Part shown: piece after piece, positions 18,040 through 26,627 of the stretch
Layout of the letters: every line of letters begins with the position of its first letter
Numbering within the stretch: position 1 is the stretch's first letter
NCBI RefSeq assembly: GCF_025244925.1
Contig: NZ_CP104275.1
Span: forward strand, 434,001 to 498,000
Direction of reading: 5' to 3'
DNA from: Arthrobacter zhaoxinii
Lineage (GTDB): Bacteria; Actinomycetota; Actinomycetes; Actinomycetales; Micrococcaceae
Length of the DNA: 64,000 nt
Translations under genes and position numbers: made by a program
Notes under the pieces: generated by a model
The model's input: only the letters and a program-made list of their open reading frames with translations
The model's database searches: none
Told to the model about the DNA's origin: nothing

Positions 18040-18990
18040 ATGACCACCACCGCCACCAATATCCCCGCCGATTCTCCGGGCGTACCCCCTGTGGCCGCGA
18101 CCCGGCTGAAGGCCGCCGGCGGACGGCAGCGGCCGGCGTCGAAAACCGGCTACTGGTTCCTTGCCCCCTACCTGTTCTTCTTCGGGCTCTTCCTGGTCTG
18201 GCCGATCATCTACGGGCTGTGGATGAGCCTGACCAACCGCTCCCTGGTTACCGAGAGGTCGGAATTCACCGGATTCTCGAACTACGCGGAGGCCCTCAGC
18301 GACCCGCAGATGTGGTCCTCGCTGGGCAACACGCTGTTCTTCACCGTCATCTCCTCCGTTCCGCTGGTGGTGGTCTCCTTTGTGATGGCCTACCTCGTTT
18401 ACACGGGCCTGAAAGGGCAGTGGATCTGGCGCCTGACCTTCTTCGCGCCGTTCCTGCTCCCGGTGTCCGTGGTGACGGCCATCTGGGGCTTCCTCTTCAC
18501 CAATGACTTCGGCCTGATCAACGGGCTGCTGGACCGCGCAGGCCTGAGCCAGGTGGGCTGGCTCAGCGACGACCAGGTGGCCATGTGGTCCATCGCCCTG
18601 GTCACCCTGTGGTGGACCGTGGGATTCAACTTCCTGCTCTACCTTTCAGCCCTGCAGAACATTCCAGACCATCTGTACGAGGCAGCCCAGCTGGACGGTG
18701 CCGGATCCTGGCGGCGCCTGTTTTCGATCACGCTGCCGATGATGAAAAGCACCACGGGCCTGATCATCCTCCTGCAGGCGCTGGCATCGCTGAAGGTCTT
18801 CGACCAGATCTTCCTGCTGACCCAAGGCGGGCCGAACGGGGCGACCCGTTCGATCCTGCAGTACATCTACGACTCCGGATTCATCGGGTACCGGCTGGGC
18901 TACGCCTCCGCCACCTCTTACATCTTCTTCGCGCTCATCGTCCTGGTCTCCCTGGCCCAGATGTGGTTCGCGAAGCGGAAGGATTCCTGA
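18040..18990 (+). CDS. Sugar ABC transporter permease (MalF-type)
   Basis: A 316-residue permease with about six membrane helices. The start ATG is at 18040, 10 bases after the previous stop with GAGGAG between; an earlier open frame overlaps the binding-protein gene and is rejected. The first helix is YWFLAPYLFFFGLFLVWPII, and the EAA loop that docks the ATPase reads YEAAQLDGAGSWRRLFSITL. It forms a heterodimer with the next gene product. No ATPase gene is present in the operon, so a shared MsmK/UgpC-type ATPase from elsewhere must power it (established for this importer class). Confidence 0.92.
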   Translation: MTTTATNIPADSPGVPPVAATRLKAAGGRQRPASKTGYWFLAPYLFFFGLFLVWPIIYGLWMSLTNRSLVTERSEFTGFSNYAEALSDPQMWSSLGNTLFFTVISSVPLVVVSFVMAYLVYTGLKGQWIWRLTFFAPFLLPVSVVTAIWGFLFTNDFGLINGLLDRAGLSQVGWLSDDQVAMWSIALVTLWWTVGFNFLLYLSALQNIPDHLYEAAQLDGAGSWRRLFSITLPMMKSTTGLIILLQALASLKVFDQIFLLTQGGPNGATRSILQYIYDSGFIGYRLGYASATSYIFFALIVLVSLAQMWFAKRKDS

Positions 18991-18991
18991 C

Positions 18992-19951
18992 ATGGCTACC
19001 GCAACCGCTCCCGCAGCCACCCCTGCCGCACCCACCGCACCGGGCGGAAGCCCGGCCGATGGGCGTGCCCGCGCCCGGGCCCAGAAAAAACGCGAAGCCG
19101 AACACCTGCGCAGCCTGACCCTCGGGCCCGGCCGCAAGGGCCGGGTGGCGGCGTACCTCGTTGTGGCGGTCCTCGCAGCACTGTGGGCCCTGCCCCTGGC
19201 CTGGGCGGTGCTGTCCTCGTTCAAGGCGGAGGCGGACGTTTCCGCCGCTCCGCTGAAGTTCTGGCCGGACAGCGGCTGGACGGCGGAGGCCTACCGCAGC
19301 GTCCTGGCAGCGGGGGACATTCCGCTCTGGATCTGGAATTCGGTGCTGGTTTCCACCATTGTCACGGTCATCACGGTGACCATCTCTGCGCTGGCGGCCT
19401 ACGCGTTCTCCCGCCAGAAGTTCCGCGGCCGCAAGTGGCTGTTCGGCCTCACTGTAGCGGCCATCATGGTGCCGCCGCAGATCCTGATTGTGCCGCTCTT
19501 TGACCAGATGATTGCGCTGCGCCTGTCCGATACCCTTCTGGGCGTGGCGCTGCCGCAGGTGGTGATGCCGCTGATGGTTATCGTGATGAAGAACTTCTTC
19601 GACCAGATCCCGGTGGAGCTGGAAGAAGCGGCGAGGCTGGACGGCGCAGGGGACTTCCGGGTGTTTTTCGCCGTCGTGCTGCCGCTGTCCCGGTCCATCA
19701 TCACCGCCGTGTCGATCTTTGTGTTCATCAGTGCATGGAACAACTTCCTGTGGCCGTTCATCGTCACCAATTCACCGGAAATCATGACGATCCCGGTGGG
19801 GCTGGGTACCGTGAAGAATGCCTACGGGGTGCAGTACGCCTCCGAAATGGCCAGCGCAATGATCGGCGCGCTGCCGCTGCTGATTGTTTTTATGCTCTTC
19901 CAGCGCCATATCATCAGGGGATTCGCCACATCCGGTATGGGAGGCCAGTAA
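18992..19951 (+). CDS. Sugar ABC transporter permease (MalG-type)
   Basis: A 319-residue partner permease. Residues 1-45 form an unusually long, charged, Ala/Pro-rich cytoplasmic tail (RARARAQKKREAEHLRSL) before the first helix (VVAVLAALWALPLAWAVL). The EAA loop is ELEEAARLDGAGDFRVFFAV, and the C-terminus RHIIRGFATSGM is typical of MalG-type subunits. The start lies 1 base after the previous stop, indicating translational coupling. Function is the second half of the transmembrane channel. Confidence 0.92.
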   Translation: MATATAPAATPAAPTAPGGSPADGRARARAQKKREAEHLRSLTLGPGRKGRVAAYLVVAVLAALWALPLAWAVLSSFKAEADVSAAPLKFWPDSGWTAEAYRSVLAAGDIPLWIWNSVLVSTIVTVITVTISALAAYAFSRQKFRGRKWLFGLTVAAIMVPPQILIVPLFDQMIALRLSDTLLGVALPQVVMPLMVIVMKNFFDQIPVELEEAARLDGAGDFRVFFAVVLPLSRSIITAVSIFVFISAWNNFLWPFIVTNSPEIMTIPVGLGTVKNAYGVQYASEMASAMIGALPLLIVFMLFQRHIIRGFATSGMGGQ

Positions 19952-21097
19952 GTGTCACGCAAGTCCCCAGCGGTGCAGGGAACTGCGGAGCTGCCCATCG
20001 TCCACCGCCGGCACACGCTGGCAGACGGCCGCGAATCGCTGTTCTTCACCGACCGCGGCGGCAGTCCGGTGGAGTCCGTCCGTGACGCGCGTCCGCTGGA
20101 GGGCCGGTCCGGCAACGGCGAGGTGCGTTTTGACCGGCTGACCGGGGAATGGGTGGCCGTCGCGGCGCACCGGCAGGCCCGGACCTACCTGCCGCCCGCC
20201 GACCAGTGCCCGCTGTGCCCCACCGTCCCGGGCCGGATGTCGGAAATCCCCGCCGGGGACTTCGACGTCGTGGTGTTTGAAAACCGCTTCCCCTCCCTGG
20301 GGCCGGAACTGGGCACGCTGCCGGAGGCCGGGGACCCGGACCAGCGCGCACTGTGGGGGCATCCCTCACCGGCCTTCGGCCGCTGCGAGGTGGTGGTGTT
20401 CACCCCGGAGCACAACAGCTCTTTCGCATCGCTGCCCTACACCCGTGCCCGCACCGTGGTTGAGGCCTGGGCCCAGCGCACCGAGGAGCTCTCCGCGCTG
20501 CCGGGCATCCGGCACGTCTTTCCCTTCGAAAACCGCGGCCAGGACATTGGCGTGACGCTGCACCACCCGCACGGGCAGATCTACGCCTACCCCTACGCGG
20601 CGCCGCACGCAGCCCGGCTGGCCGAACGCTCCCGCCGGCACCTGGCCGAGAACGGCCGGCCCCTGATGGGCGAAGTGCTTCGGGACGAGTCCGACGCCGG
20701 GGACCGCATGGTTCTTGCGGGTGAACATTTCTCCGCCTACGTGCCCTACGCGGCCCGCTGGCCGCTGGAGGTGCATCTGGTGCCGCACCGCCAGGTCCCC
20801 GACCTTGCCGCCCTGAACGGGGCGGAACGCGACGAGCTGGCATCCGTCTACCTGGATCTGCTGCAGCGGGTGGACGGGCTGTATGAGACCCCCACCCCGT
20901 ACATCTCCGCCTGGCACCAGACGCCTGTGACCGAAGCAGACCGCGACGCCGGCTGGCTGCACCTGCAGCTCACCAGCCCCCGCCGGGCCAAGGACAAACT
21001 GAAGTTCCTGGCCGGATCCGAGGCAGCCATGGGCGCCTTCATCAATGACACCACTGCGGAACTGACCGCCGCCCGGCTGCGCGAGGCTAAGCCATGA
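19952..21097 (+). CDS. galT: Galactose-1-phosphate uridylyltransferase
   Basis: A 381-residue Leloir-pathway enzyme exchanging galactose-1-phosphate and UDP-glucose for UDP-galactose and glucose-1-phosphate. It begins with GTG directly after the previous stop. The active-site triad motif HHPHGQ, with the uridylylated histidine, is seen in VTLHHPHGQIYAYP; zinc-binding cysteines are in DQCPLCPTVPGR. Family length is normal. It overlaps galK by 4 bases. galE is not in the window and must lie elsewhere. Confidence 0.96.
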   Translation: MSRKSPAVQGTAELPIVHRRHTLADGRESLFFTDRGGSPVESVRDARPLEGRSGNGEVRFDRLTGEWVAVAAHRQARTYLPPADQCPLCPTVPGRMSEIPAGDFDVVVFENRFPSLGPELGTLPEAGDPDQRALWGHPSPAFGRCEVVVFTPEHNSSFASLPYTRARTVVEAWAQRTEELSALPGIRHVFPFENRGQDIGVTLHHPHGQIYAYPYAAPHAARLAERSRRHLAENGRPLMGEVLRDESDAGDRMVLAGEHFSAYVPYAARWPLEVHLVPHRQVPDLAALNGAERDELASVYLDLLQRVDGLYETPTPYISAWHQTPVTEADRDAGWLHLQLTSPRRAKDKLKFLAGSEAAMGAFINDTTAELTAARLREAKP

Positions 21098-22296
21098 GCA
21101 CCTCAACATCTACCCTGCAGGAGCGGGCGGACACCCTGGCGCGCCGGTTCTCCGAGGTCTTCGGTGCGGCGCCCGACGGCGTCTGGCGCGCCCCCGGACG
21201 GGTGAACCTGATCGGCGAACACACGGATTACAACAACGGCTTCGTCCTGCCGTTCGCCATTGACCGCAGCGCCCTCGTGGCCGTGCGGCTGCGGACGGGG
21301 GACTCCGAACCCGGGACGGAGGCCGACGCCGTCCGTCTCGCCTCGACCTTCGCCCCCGACGGCGCCGACCTCTCCCGCGCGCAGTTCCGGACCGGCGGTC
21401 TGGAACCGGGATCCGCGGACGGCTGGGCCGGGTATCCGGCGGGCGTGGTGTACGCACTGGCGCAGCAGGCCGGGGTTTCGGTGCCCGGATTCGACCTGCT
21501 GCTGGATTCCACCGTTCCGGTGGGCGCCGGCCTGTCTTCCTCCCACGCGGTGGAAGTGGCGGTGATTGTGGCGCTCAATGACCTGCTGGGCCTGGGACTC
21601 GATGCACCGGAGATGGCACGCCTGACCCAGTACGCCGAGAACGAGTTCGTGGGTGCCCCCACGGGCATCATGGACCAGTCGGCGTCGCTGATGGGACGCG
21701 AAGGCGGCGCCCTGTTCCTGGACTGCCGGAGCCTGGAATCCGAAACGGTGCCGCTGCCCCTGGCCGGCCACGGACTGGAAGTGCTGGTCATCGATACGCG
21801 GGTGGTCCACAGCCACGCCGACGGCGGCTACAGCGCCCGGCGGAACGCCTGCGAACGCGGCGCGGCGGCCCTTGGGGTGCAGTCGCTGCGGGACGTCCCG
21901 GAGGGCACCTCCCTGGACGGGCTGGACGAGGAAACCCGGAAGCGGGTGCGCCATGTGACCGCAGAGAACCAGCGCGTGCTGCAGGTGGTGGAGGAGCTGC
22001 GGGCGGACAACGTCCGAGGCATCGGTGAGCTGCTGACCGCCTCCCATGTGTCGCTGCGCGATGACTTCGAGGTGTCCTGCCCGGAGCTGGACCTGGCGGT
22101 AGATACGGCGCTTGCCGCCGGTGCGCTGGGTTCCCGGATGACCGGCGGCGGGTTCGGCGGCTCCGCCATTGCCCTGATCCGGCAGGAGGACGAAGCTGAG
22201 GTCCGCGCTGCGGTGCTGGCGGCGTTCGCGGCCCAGGGCTTTGCCGAACCGGCGCTGTTCACGGTGCTGCCGGCGGACGGTGCCGGCCGGGTCTAG
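21094..22296 (+). CDS. galK: Galactokinase
   Basis: A 400-residue GHMP kinase phosphorylating galactose at C1. The galactokinase signature GRVNLIGEHTDYNNG is near residue 35, the ATP-binding motif PVGAGLSSSHAVEV is in the middle, and motif 3 (RMTGGGFGGSAIAL) is near the C-terminus. It starts with an ATGA overlap with galT and is the last gene of the importer-galT-galK operon. Its TAG stop lies in a CTAG that also encodes the stop of the convergent MarR gene. Confidence 0.96.
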   Translation: MSTSTSTLQERADTLARRFSEVFGAAPDGVWRAPGRVNLIGEHTDYNNGFVLPFAIDRSALVAVRLRTGDSEPGTEADAVRLASTFAPDGADLSRAQFRTGGLEPGSADGWAGYPAGVVYALAQQAGVSVPGFDLLLDSTVPVGAGLSSSHAVEVAVIVALNDLLGLGLDAPEMARLTQYAENEFVGAPTGIMDQSASLMGREGGALFLDCRSLESETVPLPLAGHGLEVLVIDTRVVHSHADGGYSARRNACERGAAALGVQSLRDVPEGTSLDGLDEETRKRVRHVTAENQRVLQVVEELRADNVRGIGELLTASHVSLRDDFEVSCPELDLAVDTALAAGALGSRMTGGGFGGSAIALIRQEDEAEVRAAVLAAFAAQGFAEPALFTVLPADGAGRV

Positions 22297-22766
22297 ACGG
22301 CGCCCTCTGCCCGGTTGACCTCGGTATGGACGGCGCGCATGCCCTGCTCGAGGGCGCGCAGGTCGTCCATGGACAACCGCGAGAGAATCTCGAAATTCAG
22401 CTCCGGGCGTCCGGCCACGAGCCGGCGCACCACTGTCCGGCCCAGCGGCGTCGCCTTCACCCGCCGCACGCGCGCGTCCCGGGTGTCCTCCGAGCGGACG
22501 GCGACGCCCTGGGCAACGAGCCGGTCGACCAGGCCGGACATGGAGGCCATCGAGACGCCGAAGGACTCCGAGAGGCCCCGGCCGGTGGCGCCCTCCTCCG
22601 TGGCCACCAGGACGGTCAGGACCTTCAACTGGCGCACCGTCAGGTCCGTGGCCAGCAGCGGGTCGAGGAAAGCGGGCAGGGCCGTTGACTGCAGTGAGTC
22701 GGTGAGTTCTTCGAGACTTTGCAGCACCCGTTCGCGCTCGTGCTGCACATTACTTCCGTCGGTCAT
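22293..22766 (-). CDS. MarR-family transcriptional regulator
   Basis: A 157-residue winged-helix regulator. The recognition region is GRGLSESFGVSMASMSGLVDRLVAQGVAVR and the wing follows at EDTRDARVRRVKATPLGR, with helical dimer arms at both ends. It is divergent from the Baeyer-Villiger-type monooxygenase gene, and a 17-bp inverted repeat lies between them, so it probably represses that gene and itself, relieved by a small aromatic or ketone ligand (typical for MarR; ligand unknown). Its stop overlaps that of galK, which appears to be chance. Confidence 0.9.
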   Translation of the reverse strand: MTDGSNVQHERERVLQSLEELTDSLQSTALPAFLDPLLATDLTVRQLKVLTVLVATEEGATGRGLSESFGVSMASMSGLVDRLVAQGVAVRSEDTRDARVRRVKATPLGRTVVRRLVAGRPELNFEILSRLSMDDLRALEQGMRAVHTEVNRAEGAV

Positions 22767-22831
22767 GAGTTCACCGTAGTGGCCCCGGACGTGTCGGCAA
22801 ACACGGCGTCAGCAAACACCCCGCGAAATTA

Positions 22832-22848
22832 GTTAGTGTGGGACTAAC
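22832..22848. promoter_or_regulatory. Predicted MarR-type operator
   Basis: A perfect inverted repeat, GTTAGT-GTGGG-ACTAAC (6-5-6), lies in the divergent gap between the MarR gene (start 22766) and the monooxygenase gene (start 22982). Size and spacing fit MarR dimers. Confidence 0.65.
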
Positions 22849-22981
22849 CGTTTTTGGCGGTCTGAGATATACCGGCGTCCCCGGCGGCCGGCGTTCGGAG
22901 CGAGACGGACTCCGCGCACCGGCGTCGTTGTCCTTCCCCCGGATCCTGCCCCGGGCATGCGCAAGCTAAGTAAGGACATAC

Positions 22982-24811
22982 ATGAGCAGCACGCAAACCC
23001 CCATAGCGTACGAGCACACCGAAGAAGGACTGGATGTAGAGGGCCTTCGGGCAAAGTACAAGGCGGAACGGGACCGGCGGATCCGTCCGGACGGCGCCAC
23101 CCAGTACCAGCCCGCCAAGGGAAAGTTCGGCTACTACGCCACCGATCCCTACACCCCGCGCACCGAGCGCGACCCGCTGACCGATGCCGTGGAGGTGCTG
23201 GTGATCGGCGGCGGTTTCGGCGGCCTGACCACCGGCGCCCGGCTCCGGGAGGCCGGCGTCGAAAGCATCCGCATGATGGATGAGGCCGGGGACTTCGGCG
23301 GCACCTGGTACTGGAACCGCTACCCCGGAATCCGCTGTGACATCCAGTCCTACGTCTACCTGCCGCTGCTCGAAGAAGTGGGGTACATGCCCACCGAGCG
23401 TTACGCGCGGGGCGAGGAGATCCGCCGGCACGCCGTGGCCATCGCCGAACGCTTCGACCTGTACCGTGACACCGTTTTCCATACCCGCGTCACCGGCCTG
23501 ACCTGGGACGACGAAGCGCTGGAATGGATCGTGACCACCGACCGCGGGGACTCGATGCGTGCCCGCTACGTGATCACCTCCTCCGGAACGCTCACCCAGC
23601 CGAAGCTGCCGGGCATCCCGGGCATCGACTCCTTCAAGGGGCACACCTTCCACACCAGCCGGTGGGACTACGGCTACACCGGGGGAGACCAGACCGGCAA
23701 CCTCAGCGGACTCGCGGACAAGAAGGTGGCCGTGGTCGGCACCGGCGCCACGGGCATCCAGGTGATTCCCATGGTGGCGCGCGACGCCGAGCAGCTCCTG
23801 GTCTTCCAGCGCACGCCGTCGTCCGTGGACATCCGGAACAACCGCCCCACCGACCCGGCCTGGGCCGCCTCCCTGAAGCCGGGCTGGCAGAAGGAACGCA
23901 TGGAGAACTTCCTTGCCGTGGTCTCGGGGGAACCGGTGGAACAGGACCTCACCCGGGACGGCTGGACCTCCGTTCCGCAGCTGCACCGCAAGATGATCAG
24001 CGGCGCCGTCGACAAATCCGTATCTGCAGAAGAACGCGAACGCCTCGACGAACTCGTCGACTTCCGGAAAATGAACTCCATCCGCGCCCGGGTGGACGAG
24101 GAAGTCTACGATCCGAAGACGGCCGAACTGCTCAAGCCCTGGTACCGCTACATGTGCAAGCGCCCGACCTTCAGCGACTACTACCTGGAGACCTTCAACC
24201 TTCCCAACGTGACGCTGGTGGACACAGCGGACTTCGGCGGCATCACCCGCATCACCGAGAACACCATCGTGGTGGGCGACGAGGAATACGAGGTGGACTG
24301 CATCGTCTTCGCCACGGGCTTCGAGGTAGGCATCTCAGGTGTCACCTCCGGCGCCCTGCCGGTGACCGGACGCGGCGGATCCACTCTGCTGGAAACGTGG
24401 AGCCGCGGACCGCGCACCCTGCACGGCTTCTACACGCACGGCTTCCCGAACCTGTTCCACCTCGGCTCAATGCAGAACGCCAACTCGGTGAACTTCGCCC
24501 ACATCCTGCTGGAACAGGCGAACCACATTGCCGCCGTCATCGGCGCCGGACGCGAGGCAGGAGCCCGCTACATCGAGCCGACGGCGGAAGCCGAGGCTGC
24601 CTGGTGCGAAACCATCCAGCGGACCTCCGCGGACAACCGCAGGTTCGCCGCCGAATGCACGCCCGGCTACTACAACCGCGAGGGCAACCCGCCGCCCGTC
24701 AGCTTCTCCTTCAGCCCCGGGCCGGTGGTGTTCCATCGGCTGCTGGAGCGTTGGCGCGAGGAGAGCATCGATGAAGTGCTGGTGGCGGAGGCTGCCGGGG
24801 TGCCGGCGTAA
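22982..24811 (+). CDS. Baeyer-Villiger-type flavin monooxygenase
   Basis: A 609-residue FAD/NADPH enzyme that would insert oxygen next to a ketone, giving an ester or lactone. The FAD fold GGGFGG is at 76-81, followed by FGGTWYWNRYPGIRCD, a hallmark of type I enzymes. The fingerprint FxGxxxHxxxW is present as FKGHTFHTSRW (about 219-229), and the NADPH fold reads VVGTGATGIQ (about 252). Family length is full (cyclohexanone monooxygenases are ~540, larger clades ~600). AAGGA lies about 8 bases before the ATG. The divergent MarR gene and operator suggest substrate induction. A lactonase-like lipoprotein is encoded next door, convergent. Confidence 0.92.
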   Translation: MSSTQTPIAYEHTEEGLDVEGLRAKYKAERDRRIRPDGATQYQPAKGKFGYYATDPYTPRTERDPLTDAVEVLVIGGGFGGLTTGARLREAGVESIRMMDEAGDFGGTWYWNRYPGIRCDIQSYVYLPLLEEVGYMPTERYARGEEIRRHAVAIAERFDLYRDTVFHTRVTGLTWDDEALEWIVTTDRGDSMRARYVITSSGTLTQPKLPGIPGIDSFKGHTFHTSRWDYGYTGGDQTGNLSGLADKKVAVVGTGATGIQVIPMVARDAEQLLVFQRTPSSVDIRNNRPTDPAWAASLKPGWQKERMENFLAVVSGEPVEQDLTRDGWTSVPQLHRKMISGAVDKSVSAEERERLDELVDFRKMNSIRARVDEEVYDPKTAELLKPWYRYMCKRPTFSDYYLETFNLPNVTLVDTADFGGITRITENTIVVGDEEYEVDCIVFATGFEVGISGVTSGALPVTGRGGSTLLETWSRGPRTLHGFYTHGFPNLFHLGSMQNANSVNFAHILLEQANHIAAVIGAGREAGARYIEPTAEAEAAWCETIQRTSADNRRFAAECTPGYYNREGNPPPVSFSFSPGPVVFHRLLERWREESIDEVLVAEAAGVPA

Positions 24812-24852
24812 GGTTCGCCTGCTGCCCGTTTGCTGCCCGCTTGCTGGTCCGC

Positions 24853-24962
24853 CTGATGCCCCCCCTGCGGGGCCTGGCTCCGGCGGCAACGAAATTCCAG
24901 AGCTCGCAGAGCTCGCTTGGAATATTAAAGCCGCCTCCGCCAGGCCCCTACGGGGGTACCTC
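24853..24962. repeat. Long imperfect inverted repeat between monooxygenase and lipoprotein genes
   Basis: The left arm (about 24855-24902) and right arm (about 24909-24960) are reverse-complementary over ~50 bases with mismatches; blocks GGGGCCTGG / CCAGGCCCC and ATTCCA / TGGAAT pair perfectly. Together they would fold as one long hairpin. No T run follows. It could be a terminator-like barrier for the two convergent genes or a decayed palindromic element. Nothing else gene-like is seen in 24812-25106. Confidence 0.6.
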
Positions 24963-25106
24963 ACCCCTCCCGGCCCGTCCCGCCCTCGGCCAGGTCACTA
25001 TGGCTGCATGTCACCTAGCGTCCGATGCGCCCCTTGAGGGAAACGGTCAGCCGTCCGCGGGCACCCTTATCCGTGCTGTTCTTGGTGGGGAGTTGGGGCG
25101 TATGGG

Positions 25107-26168
25107 TTAGCCGCCGTTTGATTGGCGGATGCCGGTGGACAAGGCGTCGAATTCGTAGATGAAACCGCCGGAAGGGCCGCTGACCGTCAGGTAGGCCTCG
25201 TTGGTGCCGGGCTTGATGGCGATGTTGGTGGCCGAGGTGAGGCCGTCCTCGTCGTCGGCCGGGACGGTCACGGTGGACAGCAGTTCACCCGTGGGGCTGT
25301 AGACGAAAATGCGCGGCTGCCCGTGGACGGCCTGGTACACGTTGCCGTCCGCGTCCACGGCGTTGGAATCGGTCTGGCTGGTGCCGCCGTCGAAGTGCAT
25401 GCCCGGGTGGGAGGTGGTGACTTCGGTCTTGTCCTCGTTCAGCACCAGATAGTCGATCCGGTTGTCCATGTACTGGCTGACCCACAGGGCCTTGAAATCC
25501 TCGCTGAAGGAGATGCCGTTCGGGGCGGCCAGGTTCTCGGCCAGGACGGTGGCCTCCGCGGTGTCCTTGTCGATTCGCACCACCCGGCCCTGCGCCTCCC
25601 AGGCCGGATCGGCGTAGCCGGTGGAATCGCTGACGAAGAGGTTGCCCTCCTCGTCGAAGGCCAGATCGTCCGGGCGCATGGGGGCGCCGTCGACGTCGCC
25701 GGTGAAGAAGGTCTGGTGGTCCTTCCCGTCGGCGGTGATGCTGTCGATTTTTCCGCCGGCAAAGTCCGTCAGGTAGATCCGGCCGTCCTTCGGGCTGAAC
25801 TGCGCGGAGGTGTAGGCGCCGTTGCCCTCGGTGTAGACAGGGGAAACCGATTCATCCTCCACATCCACCCGAATCACCTTCGCGTCGCCGGCCGGAGCCG
25901 TGACATCGACAACGAACAGGCCGCCGTCGGGCCCGAAGGTCGGGCCTTCGATGAGGGTCATGCCGGTTTCGGGATGGACCGAGCTGACCTGGACCACGCG
26001 CTCGGCGGTCTGTTCGGACACCCCGCGCATGCCGGTGTTCGACGCCGGCTCGTCGTGGTCGTCGTCGTCACCGGCGGCGCATCCGCTGAGCGCAGCGGCG
26101 AGTCCGAGCGTGAGCGCTGCCAGGCGGACCGGCTTCGGGAAAGAGGTGGGCTGGATGCGGGGGGACAT
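25107..26168 (-). CDS. SMP-30/lactonase-like beta-propeller lipoprotein
   Basis: A 353-residue protein with a lipoprotein signal; the lipobox LSGC gives lipid-acceptor Cys30, followed by an acidic tether (DDDDHDEP). The rest is a six-bladed propeller pattern with repeated blocks such as IEGPTFGPDGGLFVVDV, RPDDLAFDEEGNLFVSDS and APNGISFSEDFKALWVSQ, matching SMP-30/Drp35-type lactonases, where Glu, Asn and Asp residues in these loops bind the metal. It would act outside the membrane. Its position next to a lactone-forming enzyme class is suggestive, but one is secreted and the other is cytoplasmic, so a direct pathway link is uncertain. Confidence 0.82.
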   Translation of the reverse strand: MSPRIQPTSFPKPVRLAALTLGLAAALSGCAAGDDDDHDEPASNTGMRGVSEQTAERVVQVSSVHPETGMTLIEGPTFGPDGGLFVVDVTAPAGDAKVIRVDVEDESVSPVYTEGNGAYTSAQFSPKDGRIYLTDFAGGKIDSITADGKDHQTFFTGDVDGAPMRPDDLAFDEEGNLFVSDSTGYADPAWEAQGRVVRIDKDTAEATVLAENLAAPNGISFSEDFKALWVSQYMDNRIDYLVLNEDKTEVTTSHPGMHFDGGTSQTDSNAVDADGNVYQAVHGQPRIFVYSPTGELLSTVTVPADDEDGLTSATNIAIKPGTNEAYLTVSGPSGGFIYEFDALSTGIRQSNGG

Positions 26169-26203
26169 GCTGCGGCTCCGATGCGGTGGGGGACTGCGGA
26201 CGC

Positions 26204-26230
26204 AATTACTTAGGACAAGCCTAAGTTATT
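26204..26230 (-). promoter_or_regulatory. Strong palindrome upstream of the lipoprotein gene
   Basis: AAT-T-ACTTAGG-ACAAG-CCTAAGT-T-ATT: a 27-base near-perfect palindrome 36 bases before the start codon. The TTAGG/CCTAA half-sites recall DtxR/IdeR iron boxes, but the spacing is 5 bases, not the 9 of the classic 19-bp box. It is an operator candidate for a metal-responsive or other dimeric regulator. Confidence 0.6.
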
Positions 26231-26297
26231 CCGGGGCAGCGTCCTGCTGCGGCCGCTGCCCCGGTGCCGCCCACCGGTTCTGTCCTGGCCGCGCATA

Positions 26298-26351
26298 CAT
26301 AGTGCAGTAGATGCTGTCGGGCCGCTCGGAGGCAGCATCTACTGCACTATG
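26298..26351. repeat. Perfect 19-bp inverted repeat with 16-base loop
   Basis: CATAGTGCAGTAGATGCTG (26298-26316) is repeated exactly in inverse orientation at 26333-26351. No T run follows on either strand and no gene ends here, so it is not an ordinary terminator. It stands alone between the lipoprotein upstream region and tRNA-Ser. Candidates are a small palindromic mobile element, a structured RNA or a large operator. Confidence 0.85.
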
Positions 26352-26436
26352 AACCGCCGGCAGATCCCTAATCCGGCAGCTATTCCGCAGGAGGATCGAG
26401 AATCCGCGCCCGGGACCGGTCCTCGCCGTTAAACAG

Positions 26437-26468
26437 AAGAAGCGGCCCCACGAATGGGGCCGCTTCTT
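26437..26468 (-). terminator. Intrinsic terminator of tRNA-Ser
   Basis: A perfect 14-bp stem (26437-26450 with 26455-26468, loop CGAA) lies just past the 3' end of tRNA-Ser on the minus strand, followed there by a short T-rich stretch. Confidence 0.8.
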
Positions 26469-26474
26469 GTTGTC

Positions 26475-26565
26475 TGGCGGAAGGTAAGGGATTCGAACCC
26501 TTGGTACGGGGTTACCGCACACTGGTTTTCAAGACCAGCTCCATCGGCCGCTCGGACAACCTTCC
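26475..26565 (-). tRNA. tRNA-Ser (anticodon UGA)
   Basis: Read on the minus strand, the acceptor arm GGAAGGT pairs with ACCTTCC, the T-loop GGTTCGAATCC is canonical, a long variable arm typical of serine tRNAs is present, and the anticodon TGA is encoded at plus-strand 26529-26531. The discriminator is G at 26478 and CCA is encoded (26475-26477). The body is 88 bases long. It reads UCA codons. Confidence 0.95.
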
Positions 26566-26627
26566 TCACTATGTAGTCTGGCAGAAGGGATGAAATCACC
26601 AAAATTCCCTAAATCTGGAAGGACAGC

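Noticed and set aside
26437..26565. tRNA-Ser as a phage attachment site
   Set aside because: No integrase and no duplicate of the tRNA 3' end was seen in the window.
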